The notes under the pieces were generated by a model that saw nothing but the letters and a program-made list of their open reading frames with translations, searched no databases and was not told the DNA's origin. A DNA stretch of 64,000 nucleotides from Onchocerca lupi. Taxonomy: Eukaryota; Nematoda; Chromadorea; Rhabditida; Onchocercidae. Below, piece after piece: positions 14,201 through 26,047 of this stretch. Positions within the stretch are counted from its first letter, which is position 1; each line of letters opens with the position of its first letter. The DNA lies in NCBI GenBank assembly GCA_028564675.1, contig JAOVVO010000075.1, forward strand, positions 124,001 to 188,000, written 5' to 3'. A program made the position numbers and the translations under genes.

Positions 14201-16080
14201 CGATTTTCATTTCCTTCTTTTTTGTGCAATTTCCGTTCAGACTAAAAAGTACAACAAAATGATTTGTTTATTTGTTAATTTTTAATAGAAGATATTAGCT
14301 ACATGCTTATGGTAAGTATTCTCCAACATAAAGCTTTTTCCTTAATTATAAACATACAAAATGTAGCATCAAATTACAAAAATTCTAAAATATATTAAAA
14401 TTTAGAAAGTTCCAAAAAAGTCTGAATAATTTTAAGGGAAAGCTTCAGGTAATATGAGCTCATAAGAAGTACATTCATTGCCTGGCATGCTATTTCTGTT
14501 CCTCATTTCCTACTTAGATTTTTTTTTTTCAAGTGTTCATATTAAAAAAATATTTTATAAACATATTCTACCGATCAAACAATCAACTAATATTTCATGA
14601 ACTATAAAAAATTTCTCTAGCTAATTAATTTGAAATCTATCGTCATTGCTTTCTTCTTTCCAAATGAAAATAATTTTAACAAGCATTAGACGGAAGAATA
14701 ATTTAACTCAACTACTTAGATCGATTAAAATTGGTAATTTAAATATGATAATTTTTATTCGAATCAATTTATAAGTTTTCTTTCCCTTTTTTTTTAATAT
14801 CTATTGGGTAATTTTGAGTGAAAATTAATTGAAACAAGAAGACATCAAATAAGAACGAAAAGGATTAAAAATGATTCATTCATTTCAGTAATTTATTTTT
14901 CAAGCATAAGTTGCTCTTTTCGACAAATCTTTCTTAGTAAAATAAGACATGGTTTTTTCCATGAATATAAAAATTGAAAAAAATTCATCAAAAGAAGATT
15001 GTGAATTTCAAAAATATAAGTAAATTTTAAAAGGAAAAAAAAGAAGACAGAAAAAAAGATGATAAAATAATAACAGATTATCACAGAATTTAGTTTATAT
15101 TTAAATTGTTATTTAACAAATTCGATTGAATTTTACGAGATGTTCTAAGAAAATCCACAATATCTATCAGTAAATTACTTTATTGAATCAAATTTCTAAT
15201 CAAACTGTCAAGGAGATATCACCAATCAATTCGTGCATTTATAAAGCACTATCGGATTGTCTTCATTTGCATAAATTAAATAAGTGAGGATCTAGCATGA
15301 CGATGCAAAACGAACATATATATATATGAAAAACTAAGAGCATATATGAAAGAAGTGATGTGTTCAGAATTACTCATTAAATTTTTCAAATGACTGAAAT
15401 TCTTGTCAGCTTTTTAAAAAAAAGAAAAAAAAAAGAAAAAAAAAAACGAAAACTGCTCGGAGAAATGAAAAATCGAAATTTCGATGAAGAGAAAGTGCCA
15501 CACAATGACGGACATTATACATTAACTGTTGCTGGGCAGTTTGGAAAAAAAAGCGCAGCAAAACGATGGACAATTGTCGGTTGAGTTTAATTTTTATTCT
15601 ATTATCTTTTTTTTTCATTAGAAAACAATTTTTGTATAATTAAACAATTTGGATTGGAAATTTTCCAATTTTTCCAAATTCATTTATAATCAGATAGTAA
15701 AATCCTTCAATGTATTTTGTGCAAAAATGGTGAGAATTTTCGAATGAAATGGTTTACTACAATTTTCAAAAGAAACAAACGTAAAGTACAACTCATATTT
15801 TTGGAAGGAAAATGCCAAAGTTATAGCAAATGAAAATCAATATCATCAAGCTACAATTTTGTCATTTAAGCATGTTATTTACACTACACATCTTCTTAAG
15901 ATTGGCTTCCTAATTTGTAACATAACTGGAACTTTAAACTCTGATTACTAAGAACGTCAAAGTCATTTAAATTGCTGTGCACAAAATTATCTCACACTGG
16001 AACAATAAGGACAGGCCTTTCATCGCTCCGTTATCTTTTTGTTGTTAACTCGTAGCTAACAAATTTAGATTTGCAAGAAA
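11271..16080. other. gene-poor AT-rich stretch
   Basis: No supported gene. A (TGCA)n palindromic microsatellite lies at about 14175-14190 and an (AT)n tract at about 15317-15328. The frame at 15390-15584 runs from a K/R-rich poly-A artefact into a more ordinary patch (HNDGHYTLTVAGQFG) ending at TGA. It cannot be assigned. Confidence 0.4.
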
Positions 16081-16087
16081 GTATTAA

Positions 16088-16408
16088 AAAACACATACGG
16101 ACGTGATTTCTGCATTACTGATTGGTGAGGAAGACAAAAATAGATTGAAAAACTATGATCGTCTCAGCACTCATTGCAATAATAATAAAAAGGAAAATAT
16201 CAAGAGTTTTGATAGAGTTAATGATAAGTTTAACTTCGAGAGTTTTTTGAAGATTGGAAACAGTAAGGGAATTACGTTAAAGCATATAGAATCTTTAATT
16301 GATGGTATCGATCTCAGTAAATACAACAAAATCAAACTTTTCAATATCAAGTTTTATAACTCATTCACACAAAAAGCGACATTTAAAACAATAAAAGCCA
16401 TGGAATAA
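16088..16408 (+). CDS. orphan 106-codon open frame, K/N-rich
   Basis: An open frame runs from after an in-frame TAA to TAA at 16406-16408. There is no ATG near its start: the first possible start is GTG at 16103, so as a eukaryotic gene it would have to be an internal or 3' exon. The protein is rich in Lys, Asn, Ile and Phe, with motif-like patches such as GNSKGITLKHIESLIDGIDL. No domain was recognised. Alternatives are a last exon of an unlocated gene, an insertion of endosymbiont or other foreign DNA, or chance in AT-rich DNA. The regular, non-repetitive composition is the only argument for coding. Confidence 0.3.
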   Translation, partial: KTHTDVISALLIGEEDKNRLKNYDRLSTHCNNNKKENIKSFDRVNDKFNFESFLKIGNSKGITLKHIESLIDGIDLSKYNKIKLFNIKFYNSFTQKATFKTIKAME

Positions 16409-17139
16409 ATACACTAATCCTTGATTGATAGTTTTTTGACTACGTCAATAATAGATTAGAGCTAAATAAGAACATGAGATGTTCCGAAAGATGCACCACC
16501 TTTTCAACCCGTAACAACATTCGATTGTACCAATGAACTATTCTTATTTGTTTATTCTTTGATTTATTGCTGCAGTTGCTCATCGATCTGATCATGCTTT
16601 CATTTTAATTCAAATTTAAATAATCATTTAATTACCAGAGTGTGATAATACATATTCTGCATGATAGAATTATTAGAGAATATCCAAGTAAACTGAACAC
16701 GAGGTTGCAGATCAAATTGCCAATAGATGTCATTACCATTTCGAGATGAATGCATACTGTTTCCTGCAGCATGCTCATAGACATGCAGTTCTTCGGATTA
16801 GACGATCTACTTCTCTATTTCAAATTTTATCAAAAAAAAAAAAGAAAAAAAATTGCTTGATGAAATTTGAATTAATTCCAAAAAGCATTTGATTTTCGAT
16901 CCTTTTTTCTATACATTTTGTTGTTTCATTTATTTTGTTGCATATTTACAAATTTGTCATCAAAGGAAAAATAAACTAAATTGGCATTTGCAAAGTCCAA
17001 CAGAGTTCAAGCCCTTCTGCTTCACATTTTTTTCTGCTTAGTTACGAATATGTTATTTACTGTTTTACAGAGAAAAATACTTTTCAAATTAGAAAAAAGG
17101 TGAAAAAAATGTAAAGTAATAAGAATTGTTGTAAAAATT

Positions 17140-17204
17140 AAAAGGTATGATGGCTATATATAAAGGTATGATGGCTATATTAAAAGGTATGATGGCTATA
17201 TTAC
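17140..17204. repeat. three tandem copies of a 20-21 bp unit
   Basis: AAAGGTATGATGGCTATAT occurs three times in a row with one-base spacing changes. It is a short, recent-looking minisatellite. Confidence 0.95.
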
Positions 17205-20200
17205 TTTTCTTATATTGCTACGGTAGAATTGACCTGAGAATGCATTAGTGTTTACTTTTTAGGTAATAGAAATAAGCTTTCGTTATTTTCATTATTGCCA
17301 ATTCCAAAATTTTCCTTTCAAGAAGAAAATAATAATTATGACGATTCAAATTATCGACATCGTCATCATTATCATGATCACTAAAATAAGCGTGACTATA
17401 GCAATTTTTCTAAATTTCCTCAATTTAAACTCAAATAAAATTAGATTTTTGCAAAAAGATCAAACATTGTTGGTGGTCTCTCTCATATGCAAAAGCCGAA
17501 ATGTTATGGGAAAGCATCCCAAAGGGCATCCGACCAAAACGTCATATTGAAATTTCAGACTTGCATAAACTTATTTTGCCCGCGGGAGATTTTATACCAG
17601 GAAGAAGGTTGACAAAAAAAAAAAAAAAACAGCAAAATTTTCGAGTGATGGAAAGAAATGTAAAAAGATGAGGGAATTCTAGAAGAATAGACTGTGAATA
17701 AATAGGAAAGGAAATGAAATTTGAAACGTAGACCACCCAGGAAAGCAATTTTTTATCGCGAAAACTGTCTTCCAAACGATCAAGTCTGATCCCGATGGAG
17801 AAGTTTATGGGCTAAACGCCAATAAAACTTTTAAGCTTTCCTTTTCTTCTTTGCTTCATCTTTTCCATTCATCGTCATCAAGAGTCCAATTTAAACAATT
17901 GGTAAAAATAGCGGGTTTTTTTTTTTCTTGAAAAGTTCGAAAAATGAAAAATTTTTGTTTTATGATATAATGGGCAAAAATGTAAAACCAGTAATGGCGG
18001 CTTTTTATTTTCTGTTTGAAAAAATTTTTTTTAAATGCTTCTTTCTTTTTCATCTCAATTTTTTTAGCTGTGATTTGATATTTCTAATTTAAGACAAATG
18101 TATTTTTTTTTTTGTTTTCTCTTTCTTCCTTTCTCTCTCTCTCTCTTTCTCTCTTTCTTTCTCCATGTTATTTTTCTAATAATTTTAATACTTAACGAAT
18201 ACATTTTATTATGCATCCATTTATGAGATCATTGGTCGCAGAGAATTATGATCAATAACTAAAACAGAATAATTAAGATGTCTTTTACATTACTATCATA
18301 ATATCAGTCATTTATCACCAATTGCATCTTATCATTTTGCAATGATATATGGACTACTTAATTAATACTTTGAGACATATAATGAACTTCTTTTTTGTTG
18401 AAACACTTAAACTTTTGCAAAAGCGAGAGACATCTGTCGGAGACGCTTTAAACAAATACATAATACTTCTTCTACATGCTTCTAACATCTATTAGTGAGA
18501 ATTCAGAATTAAATTTGAATACTATATGAATTTGATTTTAAAATCAAATATTGGGTATTCAGAAATGTTTTAAAGAGCTTTCTTACAATATCTAAATATA
18601 TTTGAATTGCGTACAATTATTGAGAACATGCTTTTCCTATCAGCTTTAGTAATTCTCATAACAAATGATCGCAAATGTTACTGTTCGATGATGACGTATA
18701 TCTGCATGCACTTTGATGCATTTTGCATGTAATGAATGCATATCATCAACTTCTCTAATTAGTGAAATCGCAGCAAGTATTCATCTTGTCGAAAATACGA
18801 CAACTTTCTCACAAATCGACAGTTTTCGCATGATCTGAGATTGCGACATTTAAAAATCTGTTTTTTTAGAACTACCGTAACAACCACTATATGGGATAGC
18901 GATTCGATCGGATGAAAATTGAAAAAGACCGAAAGAATGGATCGCGGTTTCGGATTTTTCAGATCATTATAATGAAAAAAAAAAAAAAAAAAACTTTGCT
19001 TTCTAATGCAAATCACTAAAAATAAATTAAGAGTTAAGAATTAAAAGCCAAGTTGTAGTCAACTTTGATACACTATTTATTATTGCATTTGATATTGACA
19101 GAAAAGGTCAAATCGATGTTTTGATTTTAAAAATTATTGCAAATAAAATGACCTACTATGTGTTTACAGACAGCATAAAGTTGAGAAAATGAAGAATGAA
19201 AAATTGTGGAAATGTTAAGAGAAAGAAATTTCACTTTATACTTTTCATTTAAAATAACCACATAATCGATGTTTCTCTTTTCTTTTATTTTTTTTTTTAT
19301 TAGATGACTTGTAACAAAAATAAGGAAAAATTACAATTTCTCAAATTGCAAAAGGAGATCAGAAGATAAGACTGATCTGAGTACCTTTTGAAATCATGCA
19401 AAATAATGAGAAAAGTTGAATTCTTTAAAATTCAAGAGCTCTCAGTTCCATAAAAAAAAAATCAAGTGCAGATCTCTTGTGCTATTTTCATGATCGTTTT
19501 TGCATTTGACTAGAACTTAATTGAGAATATTCAATTTAATACCATTATTTTCAACCATTTGGTCGTTTTATCAAATTTTTTTCTTATTTTAATCAATGAC
19601 AAATATTATTAACCGTAACATCCACATGTACCATCTTCACTATTATTAGTTTATCAACCGACTCTACAATTAATCCTGATGAATGCCTTCGCCTCTTGCT
19701 AAAATGATATAAATGCCTTGCCAAATTTTTACTAATTTACAATATCTAATTTATGATATAACCCAAGATAATATAACTTTATTAATTTATGATATCGTAT
19801 GATTGGTACTAACAGTCTATACCTAAATATTGCAATTTGGAAATGGCGGAAACACGTAAAAAATTGATGTTTCAAAGGCGCAAACTCAGCAACGGTCGTT
19901 TCGTGAAGCACGCACGTTTGAAATATACTATAAAACATACCTTTGTTCATTTACAAAAAGATGATTTACACAAAAATGCATGCGTGCGTGCATGCATACA
20001 CGAGAACAAACATGCATACGAGATAGGCGTTACTCTCAGGCTCCATTCATGTCGTTCACTTGCACTACAGAATATGGTTATAGAAGAGAAGCAAAGATAG
20101 AAAATAACAAAAAGATAAGTGGAGAGGTGGAAGAAGAAAAAATACGAATGAATAGTTGAATTACTGTAATGCTGTGTATGTCACATGTTATCATCGTCTT

Positions 20201-20290
20201 ATTACTACATTTTTAATTTGAAAATTTTCATCGATTTCATGTAAGTCTTGCTTCTTTGATTTTTTTTATAACTAGCAGTTGAAAATGGCA
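17205..20290. other. mostly noncoding, with one long open stretch at 17,729-18,090
   Basis: A plus-strand frame of about 120 codons from 17729 to a TAA near 18090 begins with an ordinary-looking patch (TVFQTIKSDPDGEVYGL) and then turns T-rich. It has no ATG near its beginning. A basic 84-codon ATG frame at 19843-20100 runs through a GCATGC microsatellite (19975-20016). A CT-rich tract lies at about 18110-18165. None is a supported gene. Confidence 0.35.
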
Positions 20291-20293
20291 TAG

Positions 20294-22118
20294 ATCAAAC
20301 GGAATCGGAATAAAACGGCATCGGGAACTCGAACTCCACCGGAAAATAATCTGCCGGAAAACAATTTCACCGGAGAGAAAATAAAACTTTATTCAGAAAG
20401 CGTCAATTTTATTTGTTCTTAATTTAAGAAGAACGAGAAATGCATTATTGTATTATTCAGTATTTCTTCTGTTTGGATTCATGGCGACAGTTCATTTATT
20501 CGTAAAAACAGAAACTTAACAAAAATCCGTCGGATATGAACATCTTCTGAGATTTAGATTTTTATTCGACTGATTTTGATTGATTTCGATCAATCAGATT
20601 CAATCAAATTCCCAAATTGATCAGATATTCAGTCGGATATGGACGGAAAATTATTTGTTTGAAGATAAGAAGGATTCTTCATTTGTAATTCCTATAGCAA
20701 TAGGATAATTGTAAAGAAAGCAATACCTTAATGTAATCGGAATCATTTCCGAATCATTTTTGACGATCAGTTCATTTCCTGTAATAACCATTTCCTGATA
20801 ATACCAATTTGTCGATAATTTTTTTATATTTCCTTTATGAATATATCATTTTGATTTCTTTAATTCAATTTTTTTAATTCAATTTTAATTGGCCTAGTCA
20901 AAAAAGACACTGCTTTTTGAATTTTAAGCTTAATTTGCAGTATCTTTAGCATTAATGTTTAATAAACCATCATGGATCTTGCATTAATAATTAACCATCT
21001 AGATCGTACTTTCTATGAAAGTATTCATTAACTGATAATAGGAGCATTTTCTGACTATTAATCTTTGAATAATCTAGACGTTTGAAATTCTCCGAAAAAT
21101 TTTAAATCAATTATAAAATCTTTTTAAAGCAGAAATTACTTGAAAATTTGATGCAATTGCAAATTTTATTAAAATATCCTGTAAAACATTTGCTGCTATT
21201 AGCACTTTTAGGATTGTCTTTCAAGTTCGGAATGATATTTTTTTAAAAAATATGTAAATTAATTAAATTTTTAGAAAATTTTTTCCTAACTGTAATACTG
21301 TTTTGTTAATTCCTCCACTAGATATTTATTAAATTGAAATTGTACATAATAAGTTATCGGAATTATGTAAATTGAAAGAAAAAATGCATGGAATAAATTT
21401 GTAAGAATATCCAAAATTTTTGTGATATAAAAAAGTCAGAAAATATCTACGGTGATAAGGCATTGGTTTGGGCTGATTTTTATTCAGACAAATATATGGC
21501 CAAGGATTTTTGGGAAGATTTTCATTTTTCTATTAGAGCAGAAATTAAAAAAATTATAAAAGGCGACAATTTAGCGTATCAAAAAAAAAAAAAAAGAAGC
21601 AAAATATGATAACAAATTAACAGATCCAATGGAATTTATTCAACCAATTTGATCATTGAAACGGATTTTGTTACATTTATTTTCATTTTTGTCTACGACT
21701 AAATTGTTTCGAAGTCTATTTATGTGATTTTACGTGGTCATCTATTTACGTGATCATATCAACTTCGAAATCTATTTGTGTGATCATCTTTACGCAACGC
21801 AACGCACCACGTTCGATTTTTGTTTTCATGCTTTTAACTGATTTGCTACTGTTTCTAAATAATGCAAGAATATTTCGGAAATAAGAAATTAGCTTCTTTA
21901 TGAATAATAAAACTTGAAATTATTTTTTTTTAACGAGTTAATTTTCGACAAGAAATGGTCGAAAATGAAGCCAACAAAATGCTAATTATAATGTGAAATA
22001 CAATAACGATAGTGATGTAAATATGAATACATTTATAATTTCTGGTTCTAAAAATTTATTAACTTTGTCAGAAGGATACGGTAATGAAAATTGTCCAACA
22101 TTCGAAGAGATGTTTTGA
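20294..22118 (+). pseudogene. broken coding-like segments of unknown origin, possibly a decayed gene or mobile element
   Basis: Several plus-strand open stretches have non-repetitive, protein-like composition but are interrupted. One is at 20294-20422 (patch RTPPENNLPENNFTGEK). Another is at 21397-21609 (patch DKALVWADFYSDKYMAKDFW), which runs into a 13-A run; beyond it a different frame stays open to 21652 (patch KLTDPMEFIQP), as a homopolymer frameshift would give. A third is at 21969-22118 (patch ISGSKNLLTLSEGYGNENC), itself preceded by an open frame in another register. An A-run of about 21 bases follows at about 22136. No family was recognised. Options are a dead retrocopy, a transposon relic, or exons of a real gene with unseen introns. 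The individual stretches are short (40-70 codons), so chance cannot be excluded. Confidence 0.35.
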
Positions 22119-22159
22119 AAGAAGAAAATTAGAATAAAAAAAAAAAAAAAAAAAAACTA

Positions 22160-25100
22160 CAAATTATTCATAAAAAATTCCGAAAATTGCAGTCGTCTTG
22201 TCGTCTGTTGTCCACAAATTAATGAAAACTTCCAACAACCCCTCACAATATTCCCATCACAATTCGCATCTTCCTCCATTCTATATCTGAAATGATTTTT
22301 TGAATTGTTTCTTGAAGATGAATTTAAATTTGCGATTTCCGGAAACTTCGAACATCGACAGAATGGAGAATTGTAGATTTAACGTTTGATTTGAAAGATA
22401 AGATATGACATCAATTTTATGAAAATGTGGTCAATGAACTTATGCTACAGTTCTGTTTTGCAAATGGATACGATATCGAATTGATTGAATAGGTTATTTT
22501 TCTTCAATTCAGGGATAATTCAAAATGGTTGAAAAAAAGAGAAGTCTGCAAATACTGAGGTTTAGCATCGAATAAAAATGCTGATAATTATAACAATGAT
22601 CAAAAAATTTAACCTTTCTACTGGATCTTTGTTTCCAATTTTTGGAAACAAATTCGAAAAAAAAAAGAGTATGAGATTGAGTTTTTAATTTTTTTCATCA
22701 GCATTTTTTAAGAGGCGAGAGGAAAATTAAATTCCTTCAGATACTAAGATATCTTTTTCATGCTATTTGAATCTCAAATTATGTGGAAACAATGAAGAAG
22801 TAAAATTTCTCACATGTCAAAATTTTTCAATATTCTGTTTCTATATGAGCACTTTGATGGTAAATTTCAGCTCATCAACTCCTTAATACATGTCAGGGAA
22901 TTCTTGTTAAATACGACGACAAGTTTGACTTTTAAATTTGAAGCAAACTTTTTCTAGAGTTTTTTTTTCAAATTTTAAAATTACAGATCCTTAAGTCCGA
23001 GTCTTAGAAACTCTTTCATGTTTGATTATAAGTGTTAGTTGTTTCAAACCTTTTTTCAAATATTTATTCGGAAAATTCTTAAAATAGCTATTGTTTTGTG
23101 AAATATTTATTCGGAAAATTCTTAAAATAGCTATTGTTTTGTGAAGTATGAAGAGAACTGGTTAGTTTGTTTAATGATTACATCTGGTGTGTTTAAATGG
23201 TCAATTTATAAGCCAGTAGTTAAGTGTACAATTTATGAGTAAAAAAAGATGCTTAAAATTTGTTAAATCACACTTTAATATACCTTTTCAATTTTTACTG
23301 CTAGACTATTAAAAAAAAAATTAAATTCGTAAATTTGCAACTTTTTAAATAAATGAATCTTAAATTATAAGAATAAAAAATTTAATTCTCATCGATACAT
23401 GAAATAAAAAAAGAAAGGATGAAGAGGTTAAATGATGCTGATCTTGTCGGTCGATTCCGCGGTAATAATGGTACTACTTTAATGAATCTTTTTATAATAA
23501 TAATCAAAAAATATTGTGAGGTAAATGGTAGCGCAATTCATAAAGACTTGCTTAAAACGAGTTTTCTGATCACAAAAATCATATCATGAATTGAAATGGA
23601 TCTGTAGTTTTGCATATGCAAGGACATTTTTGTGATTGTTCGAATGGATATTTTCACTACCCGCAATCCAACAACAACAAAAAAACTGTTACTTCTTTTG
23701 TATATCATAGAAAAATTGCCATCTCTTTGGACAAAAAAAAAAAAGAAAATATGACAGTTTCTTGACAGGGATTGTGCCAGAAAACACTTTGTTTCTTTTT
23801 TTTCATTCCTTCTTAAAAAATACCAAGAACGATGAAAGATTATAACAGTTGGTTTCATGAGAGGATTCCTTCTTTGTTACAACAAATCTTCCTCGCAAAT
23901 GGTTGGCATTCACAGTCGTTTTTTGTTTGAAGAGAAAGGTATCTATTTCCTTTAAATATAACAATTTTGTAGAAAAGTGCACTTTCAAAAAGGACAAGAT
24001 ATAAACTGGTTTATTGGCACCGTAATCAACCAACCATATGTATAAGCTTGCTTGCGATCACAAATTTTGCAATTATTAAAAATGATTAATGGATTAATAT
24101 TTGAGGGACAATATAATTTTTTGTCTTCTTGAAAGGTTTGGAAGTTTTCGACTAATGAATTCATAAATATGATATAGATTAGCTTAACTAAATATTAATA
24201 TGATAATAGGGTGTGATTAAAAAAAAGAAAATTACATGTCCAACATAATTTTTCTATTCTCGTCTAATTATTAACGCAATATAACTACAAAAGCAATTAG
24301 TTAATGAATTTTGTGCATTTCAGACTTCAGTATTAAGTTTTAGTTTCGTTTCGATATTGAGAAATAATGAAGGATCCAATAATAATTTATTTTCTCCATT
24401 GAAAGGATCAAATTCCTTTCCACAAAAATAATTTGGTTGTCCCTTTCGTTAAACAAATATGGAAACTTCATTTCTGTTTAATCGAAACTTCCATATTTCA
24501 CAGTCATGAACAAAAAAAAAATTTTTATGGTTGTCATCTTCCTTTCGGCAGAGCAACTTATGTCTATCCGAATCACCAGGATCTTTCAGAGATTAACTCT
24601 CGATAGCACTTGGTATTTTATGTAAACTAAATTAATATTCCCATTATAAATTTTCTCGCATCGATGTCGATTACTTGGATATTCTCGAGTAATTACTTGT
24701 AACATAAAGAATAACTTGATGATCAATTTACTTACATTCTTTAATAATTGCTTGCAATATAAATGATCAGAGTGACACCGATAGATTTCAAACTATTTCA
24801 TTATTCCGATCGGATTCCACTTTTTCAAAGCTTTAAATTACCATCTTAGATTTCCTCATTATTGGAAAGAAGTGTTGAATATACAAGCATAGCTAAAAAT
24901 AGATAACATCTGATTATTTTTGCGTGCTATATGCGGAAGAGAAATTAAGTCACGAAGTTTTACTCAAACATATAGCCAAGCAGAACACGACTTAACACGC
25001 CACGCAACTTCCCTCTTCCACGTACCAGCCATTTCGAACTAACTTTCCTGACACATCCGAGATATGTTTTCCCATCATATGGAACAGCTTATTCGTTTCA

Positions 25101-26010
25101 TGTTGGCATGACGGGAATAATTTTTTAAATTCAACAGTGAATTATCCTTTACAACCTACTTTACGAAGTGTTGATAGAGTGTTATCACTGAATTCTCAAA
25201 TTAATTACCTGTTTTAAATTTCCGCTCATGTTTGGATATTATTGCAAGTAACAGTTTAAAAAGATCTTTATCGATACAGACTCAACAAAAGAGAAGTATA
25301 ACTTCGGTTAGTCTCATTTGAATTTTATTTCTGGCTGACACTTCGGTATCTTAAGTTAAATTCGCTTTCTCCTTGATCTCATATGACTCTTTCACTTATC
25401 CAAGGCATTTCAATCTTTTGTAATTACTAACTTTAGATTGTATGCAAAAAAGCTGAAAGTTTATAAAAGCCCGCCGTAAAAATCAATTTATTACGTTACC
25501 ATTTCATTAAGTTCTTTATTCCTTGTTCTGATTGTTTTCTAATTCAGTGAAATGCTCAATCGTTGTAATGCCGTTATCACTATTATCCCTAATTATCAAG
25601 TCATCCTATATTCATTAAAAAAAGTTTTTTCTACTCTCACAATAGTATTATTATGCTTTATACCAATTCTTCTAGACTCAAACTGCTTATTCTTTCTTTG
25701 TTGATTCATTTTCTAATTTATTCTCTATTGTTTTCACTTCTCATATAGTGAATAATTTGAATAATCTCATTTCAAGTAACATCATCCTCAGTGATATCAA
25801 CTAAAATGATTTTAGGTCAGGTGTTCTTTATTTTATGAAGCACTGTGTTTTTAATTTAATAATGCATTCTGAATTTGTTCTCAAATTATATTTTAATGCA
25901 ATGAAAGATTATTTTAAAATAAATTTGATGTAAAGGGAAGATGAAATACCGAAAATTCTCAAATTTTGTAAAGTTTATTTTTGTTTTTGCAAGCTGTAAT
26001 GAATCAGTGA
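22160..26010. other. gene-poor stretch with a 43-bp tandem duplication
   Basis: No supported gene. At 22175-22310 (minus) a TTTCAG acceptor is followed within seven bases by an ATG frame of about 42 codons (MEEDANCDGN...), a possible lone first exon but unlinked to anything. A minus-strand patch near 24520-24600 (DPGDSDRHKLLCRKEDD) is also open. Both are weak. Confidence 0.4.
23058..23143. repeat. perfect 43-bp tandem duplication
   Basis: The unit beginning AAATATTTATTCGGAAAATT and ending TTGTTTTGTG is present twice, head to tail, without a mismatch. This implies a recent duplication or an assembly artefact. Confidence 0.95.
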
Positions 26011-26047
26011 TAAGTTAGCAATTTTCAGTTCCACGCTTAGCAACAAA

